This document shows positions 57,816 through 64,000 of a stretch of DNA of 64,000 nucleotides, one piece after another (the first letter of the stretch is position 1; each line of letters begins with the position of its first letter). The stretch spans positions 434,001 through 498,000 of the forward strand of contig NZ_JADGMI010000005.1 of assembly GCF_015234305.1 (NCBI RefSeq), read 5' to 3'. The notes under the pieces are model-generated. The model worked only from the letters and a program-made list of their open reading frames with translations. It had not been told where the DNA came from and made no database searches. The DNA comes from Superficieibacter sp. 1612_C1. Lineage in GTDB: Bacteria; Pseudomonadota; Gammaproteobacteria; Enterobacterales; Enterobacteriaceae. The position numbers and the translations under genes were made by a program.

Positions 57816-58178
57816 AACAGCGGGCGGAGGCGCTCGCCTCCGCCCGGCGGTAGTGCAACCCTTCAGCATCGTTACCTAAAAATGAGAGCCAGCTCGCAGA
57901 AAAGCGCCGTATCTGACTATTAATTCAGCATGTTATGCGCTATTTTCCCCTTATATGACGAATAAATGTTACTGAAATTAAGGAAAATAGAAAAGAGCAC
58001 TAATTAATCAAATGCTGATAACTTATTGATTATTAGTCTATATTTTAAATGCTGTCGCTTAGTGAGCGGGTTTCCTTGATCCAGGACAGAGGATTGGTCA
58101 AAGTTTGGCCTTTCATCTCTTGCGAAAAATGCGTAATATACGCCGCCTTGCAGTCACAGAGTGGTCATTTCTTAACTC
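57816..58178 (+). promoter_or_regulatory. dusB-fis promoter region
   Basis: A GGGCGGAGGCG/CGCCTCCGCCC hairpin follows cah (57824-57848). The middle is very AT-rich (57900-58045). A -10-like TAATAT lies at 58134-58139 with TTTCAT 17 bases upstream. The GC-rich stretch ACGCCGCC right after the -10 is typical of the growth-rate-controlled fis promoter. No gene is seen. Confidence 0.6.
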
Positions 58179-59144
58179 ATGCGTATCGGACATCACCAGC
58201 TCAGAAATCGCCTGATCGCAGCACCGATGGCTGGCATTACTGACAGACCTTTCAGGACGCTGTGCTATGAGATGGGAGCAGGGTTAACCGTTTCCGAGAT
58301 GATGTCCTCCAACCCGCAGGTTTGGGAGAGCGACAAGTCCCGTTTACGGATGGTGCATGTCGATGAGCCAGGAATTCGCACCGTGCAAATTGCCGGGAGC
58401 GATCCTGAAGAGATGGCCGGAGCCGCACGAATTAACGTGGAAAGTGGCGCTCAGATTATTGATATCAATATGGGCTGCCCGGCGAAGAAGGTGAATCGTA
58501 AGCTTGCAGGTTCAGCCCTGCTACAATATCCGGAGCTGGTGAAGTCTATCCTGCTCAGTGTTGTGAAGGCGGTGGACGTTCCTGTGACGCTAAAGATTCG
58601 TACCGGATGGGCTCCAGAACACCGTAACTGCGTAGAAATTGCCCAACTGGCTGAAGACTGTGGCATTCAGGCTCTGACTATTCACGGACGCACACGCGCC
58701 TGCTTGTTTAACGGAGACGCTGAGTACGACAGTATTCGGACGGTTAAGCAGAAAGTTTCCATTCCGATCATCGCGAATGGTGACATTACTGACCCGCTCA
58801 AAGCCAGAGCTGTTCTCGACTATACAGGGGCTGATGCCCTGATGATAGGCCGCGCAGCTCAGGGAAGACCCTGGATCTTTCGGGAAATCCAGTACTATCT
58901 GGACACTGGGAAGTTGCTGCCCCCTCTGCCTCTGGCAGAGATTAAGCGCTTACTTTGCACGCATGTTCGGGAACTGCATGACTTTTACGGCCAGGCAAAA
59001 GGGTACCGAATTGCGCGTAAACACGTCTCCTGGTATCTTCAGGAGCACGCGCCAGATGACCAGTTTCGGCGCACATTCAACGCCATAGATGATGCCAGCG
59101 AACAGCTGGAGGCGTTGGAGGCATACTTCGAAAATCTTGCGTAA
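58179..59144 (+). CDS. dusB: tRNA-dihydrouridine synthase B
   Basis: 321 residues, FMN-dependent TIM-barrel enzyme reducing uridine 17 in tRNA. The catalytic acid is Cys100 ([16 protein letters not shown]). FMN-site motifs are [10 protein letters not shown] and LTIHGRTR. The gene is 24 bases before fis and leads the fis operon. Confidence 0.97.
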   Translation: MRIGHHQLRNRLIAAPMAGITDRPFRTLCYEMGAGLTVSEMMSSNPQVWESDKSRLRMVHVDEPGIRTVQIAGSDPEEMAGAARINVESGAQIIDINMGCPAKKVNRKLAGSALLQYPELVKSILLSVVKAVDVPVTLKIRTGWAPEHRNCVEIAQLAEDCGIQALTIHGRTRACLFNGDAEYDSIRTVKQKVSIPIIANGDITDPLKARAVLDYTGADALMIGRAAQGRPWIFREIQYYLDTGKLLPPLPLAEIKRLLCTHVRELHDFYGQAKGYRIARKHVSWYLQEHAPDDQFRRTFNAIDDASEQLEALEAYFENLA

Positions 59145-59168
59145 TAGAAATAAAGAGCTAACAGAACT

Positions 59169-59465
59169 ATGTTCGAACAACGCGTAAATTCTGACGTACT
59201 GACCGTTTCTACCGTTAACTCTCAGGACCAGGTGACTCAAAAGCCCCTGCGTGACTCGGTTAAACAGGCACTGAAGAACTATTTTGCTCAACTGAACGGT
59301 CAGGATGTTAATGACCTCTACGAGCTGGTACTGGCTGAAGTAGAACAGCCCCTGTTGGACATGGTGATGCAATACACCCGTGGCAACCAGACCCGCGCTG
59401 CCCTGATGATGGGTATCAACCGTGGTACGCTGCGTAAAAAATTGAAAAAATACGGCATGAACTGA
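59169..59465 (+). CDS. fis: Nucleoid-associated protein Fis
   Basis: 98 residues, the full length. The N-terminal beta-hairpin arm activates Hin/Gin-type recombinases. The C-terminal helix-turn-helix is [26 protein letters not shown]. It bends DNA, activates rRNA promoters and compacts the chromosome in fast growth. A terminator follows. Confidence 0.99.
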
Positions 59466-59490
59466 TACTAATCAGTTAAATGTTTGTTTT

Positions 59491-59526
59491 AAAAGGCGCT
59501 CTTCGGCATGGGGAAGCGCCTTTTTT
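59491..59526 (+). terminator. Terminator of dusB-fis
   Basis: AAAAGGCGCT pairs with AGCGCCTTTT across a 14-base loop (itself CTTC/GGGG-like), ending in a T-run. Confidence 0.88.
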
Positions 59527-59650
59527 ATTGCCTTTTGCCCGCAAAAATCCGCTCCTCACCCGGCATAAGTAAAGTCCTGCGCTTCTCCTTTCCCTTACCC
59601 TTTTTTCGTGTATATTGCCTGCACTTCGCTCCCGATCGCAGGATGACGCA

Positions 59651-59812
59651 ATGGTTCGTAAATATGGATGGCTGATTGTGTTTGCCGTTTTTATTTTTGT
59701 TTTCGACGCCTTGATCGTGCAGTGGATCGAGTGGTTGATGACGGAAAACGCCAAATGCCGGAACATGGACTCCGTTAATCCGTTGAAACTGGTGAATTGT
59801 AGTGATATCTAG
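59651..59812 (+). CDS. yhdU: Small membrane protein YhdU
   Basis: 53 residues, one helix (YGWLIVFAVFIFVFDALIVQW) followed by ENAKCRNMDSVNPLKLVNC. This matches the E. coli YhdU (DUF2556) motif KCRNMNSVNPLKLVNC. It is a few residues shorter at the C-terminus. The ATG at 59651 is chosen because it gives the conserved start MVRKYGWL. Its function is unknown. Confidence 0.88.
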   Translation: MVRKYGWLIVFAVFIFVFDALIVQWIEWLMTENAKCRNMDSVNPLKLVNCSDI

Positions 59813-59955
59813 CGCCTGGCGTCCCTGATCACGCGGCGTTTTCCGCATAAAAAGCGCGGAGTAAAATTCCTTTGCGCTATCCCAGGACAGTGATAATGTC
59901 TTTGCCCCCTCAAACAGGTATTGCCTGAACGTTCCACTGCGAATGAGTTTAAGAC

Positions 59956-62019
59956 ATGATGCCGGTTAACCACTACGACCAAATCCTCGTTGTTGTCTCT
60001 TTTATCGTTGCCATTCTGGCGTCTTACACTGCCCTGAACATGGCAGGAAGAGTGGCCGATTCTGCCGGTAAAATCGCTTACATCTGGCTGGTTGGCGGTG
60101 GCTTCGCAATGGGAACCGGCGTCTGGGCGATGCACTTTATTGGCATGCTGGCGATGGAACTGACCATGAGCCAGCGTTACGATCCTGTTCTGACGACGCT
60201 CTCGTTAGGTATTGCCATCAGTTCGTCCCTTTTCGCCCTCTGGCTGGTCAGCACCGAGCGGCTACGACTCCGCCGTCTGCTGCCCGGTGCCCTGATTATG
60301 GGTACGGGCATCGTCACTATGCATTACACCGGTATGGCCGCCCTTCAGGTCTCAGAGCCTGTCGTCTGGGATCTTTTCTGGGTGGGGGTTTCGATACTGA
60401 TTGCTATGCTGGCCTCGCTGATTGCGCTATGGCTTACGTTCAGGCTTCGCCGCGAGGCCGCACAGGTTGCCGTTTTGCGCGCCGGTGCCGCGTTGCTGAT
60501 GGGAGTTGCGATTGCTGGCATGCACTATACCGGCATGATGGCCGCGCATTTTTCTCCCCATACGCATGCCCTGCATCAGGGCATGAACGGCAACTGGCTC
60601 GCCGTGCTGGTCAGCGTGATGGCGCTGGCTATTCTGGCCATTACGCTGATCGTTTCAATGCTCGACGCCCGCTTGCAGGCTCGCACCTCTTTGCTGGCAT
60701 CCTCGCTGGCGCAGGCCAATCGTGAACTGGCTGAAATGGCGCTCCACGATACATTAACGCGTTTACCCAACCGCATTTTGTTGCAGGACCGTCTTGAACA
60801 GGCGATCCGTAAAGCAGATCGTGAAGCATCGACGTTTGCGCTGATGTTTATGGATCTGGATGGCTTTAAGAATGTAAACGATGGCTACGGACATGACATC
60901 GGCGACAAGCTGCTCATCGACGTCACCGCACGCCTGCACGCTATCCTGAAAGGGCAATATACGCTGGCGCGGATTGGCGGCGATGAGTTTGTCCTGCTTG
61001 CGGAAAGTAAAACGCCTGAAGAAGCGGCTTCGCTGGCGAGCGCGCTGGTAAGCGTGATTGATCGGCCATTCAATCTGGAGCCGTATGAAATTATGGTGAC
61101 GCTTAGCGTAGGCATCACGCTCTATCCTTACGATGGTCAGGATGAACGCGAACTGATGTTTAACGCGGATGCGGCGATGTATCACACCAAACATATGGGC
61201 CGTAATGGCTATCATTTTTTTCAGCCGTCAATGAATCACCTGGCGCAGACGCAACTGCAACTGATGAATGACTTATGGCAGGCGATGGAGCGAGAAGAGC
61301 TGCGGCTCTATTATCAGCCCAAATTTCAGGCTCCGGCGGGTCCGGTTATCGGTTTTGAAGCCCTGCTCCGCTGGCAGCATCCTAAGCAGGGGCTTTTAAC
61401 GCCGGACATTTTCCTGCCTCTGGCAGAAAAAACGGGTCTCATTGTGCCTGTTGGAAACTGGGTTATCGACGAAGCCTGCCGGCAATTGCGCGAGTGGCAT
61501 TTACAGGGCAACACGGACTGGTCGGTCGCAGTGAATCTTTCGACGCTACAGTTTGAGCAACCCTCGCTGGTGAAGACGGTAATGGATAGCCTTGAGCGCC
61601 ATAAGGTTTCCCCGGAAATGCTGATCCTGGAAGTGACAGAAACGACGGCCATGAGCAATCCGGATGAAAGTGTGCGCATACTTACCGCCCTTACCCAGCT
61701 GGGCGTCAAAGCGTCAATTGATGATTTTGGTACCGGCTACTCCAGTCTGCTCTACCTTAAACGTCTGCCTGCCTGCGAGCTGAAGATTGATAAGGCGTTT
61801 GTTAATGAGCTTAGCGGTGAAGGAGAAGATGTCACCATCGTCTCCGCGATTGTCGCGCTGGCGAAGACGCTGGATCTGAAAGTTGTCGCGGAAGGCGTGG
61901 AAACGGAGATGCAGCAGCAGTTTCTGACAGCGTTGGGCTGCAATACGTTACAGGGCTATTTACTCGGCAAACCGGTAACCGCAGACGCGGTCATGGGATT
62001 TACCCAGGGCCGGAAATAG
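59956..62019 (+). CDS. MHYT-GGDEF-EAL cyclic-di-GMP protein
   Basis: 687 residues. The N-terminal membrane domain (about 8-240) has seven hydrophobic helices with MHFIGM, MHYTGM and MHYTGM, the metal-binding MHYT sensor. The GGDEF domain has an intact active site, RIGGDEF (341-345). The EAL domain has intact FEALLR (468-470), DDFGTGYSSL and KIDKAFV. Both halves could be catalytic, unlike CsrD in this window. It is thought to sense a small ligand such as O2, NO or CO (family inference) and change cyclic-di-GMP. It sits between yhdU and acrS where K-12 has no such gene. A second ATG lies one codon later; the ribosome binding site is weak. Confidence 0.93.
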   Translation: MMPVNHYDQILVVVSFIVAILASYTALNMAGRVADSAGKIAYIWLVGGGFAMGTGVWAMHFIGMLAMELTMSQRYDPVLTTLSLGIAISSSLFALWLVSTERLRLRRLLPGALIMGTGIVTMHYTGMAALQVSEPVVWDLFWVGVSILIAMLASLIALWLTFRLRREAAQVAVLRAGAALLMGVAIAGMHYTGMMAAHFSPHTHALHQGMNGNWLAVLVSVMALAILAITLIVSMLDARLQARTSLLASSLAQANRELAEMALHDTLTRLPNRILLQDRLEQAIRKADREASTFALMFMDLDGFKNVNDGYGHDIGDKLLIDVTARLHAILKGQYTLARIGGDEFVLLAESKTPEEAASLASALVSVIDRPFNLEPYEIMVTLSVGITLYPYDGQDERELMFNADAAMYHTKHMGRNGYHFFQPSMNHLAQTQLQLMNDLWQAMEREELRLYYQPKFQAPAGPVIGFEALLRWQHPKQGLLTPDIFLPLAEKTGLIVPVGNWVIDEACRQLREWHLQGNTDWSVAVNLSTLQFEQPSLVKTVMDSLERHKVSPEMLILEVTETTAMSNPDESVRILTALTQLGVKASIDDFGTGYSSLLYLKRLPACELKIDKAFVNELSGEGEDVTIVSAIVALAKTLDLKVVAEGVETEMQQQFLTALGCNTLQGYLLGKPVTADAVMGFTQGRK

Positions 62020-62036
62020 CCGTGCCCTGTCTCCTT

Positions 62037-62687
62037 TTAGCAGGCGATGGCTTCCTTAATCACCGGGCGGGTGGATGTGGCCTTCACGGCCAGCATAATA
62101 TTATCCACCAGCTCTGGCGCATGGAGATAAAGGTCAAACTTCTCCGGTGCCATTAGCCAGTTTTTTATTACACCGCTAAAAAAACCATGCAACATAATTA
62201 ACACAATGTTGATATTAATATCTGCCGGAAGCACGCCCATCGCTATTGACTCCTTTAACACCTGGCGCACATTTTCGTAACTAAATCCGAATTTTTGGCG
62301 AATTTGTTCTTCAGGCATCATGTCATCAATAAATTCGCATCTGTGATACAAAATTTGCATGAGTGCGCGCAAACGCGTATCCGCTGCAATATATTGTAAT
62401 GCGGTAACAAACTGGTTACGTAAATGGATTAGCGGATTAGCATGAACATCTTCTTTGGTCTGGTGACAAATGATATCCCGCAACGGTGCCTGCTGCTCCC
62501 AGATAGCATTAAAGATGTCAATTTTGCTGGTGAAGTGCCAGTAGACTGCACCGCGCGTGACGCCTGCGGCATCTGCAATGTCCGTCAGCGTGGTGTTTGC
62601 CACCCCATTCAGTGCGAACTGTTCAATAGCAGACTCGATCAGCATCTGTCGGGTCTTGAGTGCTTCTGCTTTTGTTTTCCTCGCCAT
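62037..62687 (-). CDS. acrS: TetR-type regulator AcrS (EnvR-like)
   Basis: 216 residues. The N-terminal helix-turn-helix is TTLTDIADAAGVTRGAVYWHF. It is divergent from acrE, the usual acrS position, although the N-terminus MARKTKAEALKTRQ and LYHRCEF also resemble AcrR. In E. coli AcrS represses acrAB and acrEF. It ends 17 bases from the stop of the cyclic-di-GMP gene, convergently, with no strong terminator. Confidence 0.85.
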   Translation of the reverse strand: MARKTKAEALKTRQMLIESAIEQFALNGVANTTLTDIADAAGVTRGAVYWHFTSKIDIFNAIWEQQAPLRDIICHQTKEDVHANPLIHLRNQFVTALQYIAADTRLRALMQILYHRCEFIDDMMPEEQIRQKFGFSYENVRQVLKESIAMGVLPADININIVLIMLHGFFSGVIKNWLMAPEKFDLYLHAPELVDNIMLAVKATSTRPVIKEAIAC

Positions 62688-63050
62688 AGGATGTCGCCCT
62701 CAACACAACGAATACAATGACTACTCAACGATATTAATATTTACGTATTAATAAGCATTATTAATGACACAGAGGAATATTTTTACACAAAAAAAAGGGC
62801 AATAAAAATAATTGGAGGGAATACATTTTGTAATTATATTCACCACATGAATACAACATATCACTCCCGGTATTAAATTAGTGTCACCATCGCGCACGTT
62901 TTTTGCTTTTATGTGCCGTGAGCATGCTCAATAAATAAGTATTTCTTACATCCAGCGATGATTATTTGTAGGATACCATCTGCTTTTTTATTAATCCTTT
63001 TCTTTCACCGATTTTCGGCGAATCTGGTTTTCGGTTTTTAAGGAACAGCA
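62688..63050. promoter_or_regulatory. acrS-acrE intergenic region, AT-rich, with a dyad
   Basis: This 363-base gap is AT-rich and gene-free. A perfect 7-bp inverted repeat, ATTAATA (62733-62739) and TATTAAT (62746-62752), separated by six bases, lies 46-65 bases before acrS and could be its operator. Its AT-richness suggests H-NS silencing of acrEF, as known in E. coli. AAGGAACAGC precedes the acrE ATG. Confidence 0.45.
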
Positions 63051-64000
63051 ATGACGATCCACGCCAGGACTACACTCCTTTCCGGTTTAATCATCTCTGC
63101 CGCGCTGCTTGCAGGGTGTGATGATCAAGGGAAACAACAGCCGCAGTTACCGGCTGCGCAGGTCACAGTTCATGTTGTGAAAAGCGCCCCTTTGACAGTC
63201 ACAACTGAACTGCCAGGCCGCACCACCGCGTTTCGTATCGCCGAAGTCCGCCCGCAGGTGAACGGCATCATCCTGTCGCGTAATTTTACGGAAGGCAGCG
63301 ACATTGAGGCTGGGCAATCGCTCTATCAGATCGATCCGGCGACGTATCAGGCCGCTTATGACAGCGCAAAAAGCGATCTCGCGAAAAGTGAAGCCGCCGC
63401 TAACATCGCCCATCTGACGGTAAAACGCTACGCGTCGCTGCTGGGAACCAAATACATCAGCCAGCAGGAATACGATCAGGCGGTGGCGGATGCTCGTCAG
63501 GCCGACGCTGGTATTCTGGCAGCAAAAGCGGCGGTTGAAACCGCGCGTATTAACCTGGCATACACCAAAGTCACCTCACCGATTAGCGGTCGCATCGGTA
63601 AATCTTTCGTAACGGAAGGCGCGCTGGTGACGAACGGTCAGGCCAATGCGCTGGCCACCGTACAGCAGTTAGATCCTATCTACGTCGATGTGACGCAGTC
63701 GAGCAATGATTTTATGCGCCTCAAGCAGGCCAGCCTACAGAAAGGCAATGAGGCCAGCAGCGTTGAGCTGGTGATGGAGAATGGTCAGCCTTACCCCGAG
63801 AAAGGCACCCTTCAGTTCTCTGATGTGACGGTCGATGAAAATACCGGCTCCATTACGCTGCGGGCGATTTTCCCGAACCCTCAACATCAGCTCCTGCCGG
63901 GGATGTTTGTCCGCGCGCGTATTGATGAAGGCGTGCAGCCTGATGCCATCCTGGTTCCACAGCAGGGCGTAACCCGTACTCCACGCGGTGATGCCACGGT
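63051..64000 (+). CDS. acrE: RND efflux periplasmic adaptor AcrE, 3' end outside window
   Basis: About 316 residues are visible of an expected ~385. A lipoprotein signal ends LLAGC with the lipidated Cys23. LPGRTTAFRIAEVRPQVNG, TKYISQQEYDQAVADARQADA and the closing VQPDAILVPQQGVTRTPRGDATV match E. coli AcrE closely. It bridges the inner-membrane pump AcrF, expected just downstream, and the TolC channel. The start at 63051 matches MTxHAR in E. coli. Because of acrS next door it is called acrE, not acrA. Confidence 0.92.
   Translation, partial: MTIHARTTLLSGLIISAALLAGCDDQGKQQPQLPAAQVTVHVVKSAPLTVTTELPGRTTAFRIAEVRPQVNGIILSRNFTEGSDIEAGQSLYQIDPATYQAAYDSAKSDLAKSEAAANIAHLTVKRYASLLGTKYISQQEYDQAVADARQADAGILAAKAAVETARINLAYTKVTSPISGRIGKSFVTEGALVTNGQANALATVQQLDPIYVDVTQSSNDFMRLKQASLQKGNEASSVELVMENGQPYPEKGTLQFSDVTVDENTGSITLRAIFPNPQHQLLPGMFVRARIDEGVQPDAILVPQQGVTRTPRGDAT

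Overview
The window is chromosomal DNA of a gammaproteobacterium of the family Enterobacteriaceae, most like Enterobacter or a close relative. The proteins match their E. coli K-12 counterparts in length and motifs almost throughout. Gene order over most of the window follows the K-12 72-73 min region (yhcC-gltBD-nan-sspBA-rpsI/rplM-zapE-zapG-degQS-mdh-argR-aaeXAB-tldD-yhdP-rng-mreBCD-csrD-acuI-accBC-panF-prmA-dusB-fis-acrS-acrE). REP-type palindromes lie between genes, and no rRNA, tRNA, CRISPR array or intact mobile element is visible. All family assignments come from recognising the sequences by eye; no database search was run.

Layout. (1) 1-5.8 kb: start of a probable chemoreceptor, the galactofuranose importer operon ytfQRT-yjfF (minus strand) and the divergent ppa. 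(2) 5.9-6.6 kb: AT-rich junction with two unrecognised small genes, where K-12 has no adjacency (ppa lies near 96 min, yhcC near 72 min). (3) 6.6-14.1 kb: yhcC and the glutamate synthase operon gltBD. (4) 14.3-20 kb: a DUF1016 nuclease-like gene (yhcG) and the sialic acid locus nanR / nanA-nanT-nanE'-nanK'-yhcH. nanE and nanK are each reduced to their first and last codons by in-frame internal deletions. Fragments of gltD and of a yhcG-like gene lie beyond nanR. (5) 20-32 kb: sspBA, rplM-rpsI, zapE, zapG, degQ, degS, mdh, argR, two tandem yhcN-type genes, yhcO and an aldehyde dehydrogenase. (6) 32-49 kb: aaeXAB/aaeR efflux, tldD, yhdP, rng-maf-mreDCB, csrD. (7) 49-64 kb: acuI, msrPQ, accBC, yhdT-panF-prmA, an alpha-carbonic anhydrase, dusB-fis, yhdU, an MHYT-GGDEF-EAL protein, acrS and the start of acrE.

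How the genes work together. Ammonia assimilation (GltBD), fatty acid initiation (AccBC), pantothenate uptake (PanF), cell shape (MreBCD), envelope proteolysis (DegQ, DegS) and translation and nucleoid functions (RplM, RpsI, PrmA, DusB, Fis) form a conserved core. The variable parts are the sialate locus, the ppa/yhcC junction, the ALDH, the carbonic anhydrase and the extra cyclic-di-GMP protein.

The strongest unusual signals are these. The sialate pathway is truncated after the aldolase, yet its translational couplings are kept. Degenerate gltD and yhcG tails bracket the nan locus as direct repeats. The ppa-yhcC junction fits an inversion roughly symmetric about oriC. I found no convincing new multigene system.
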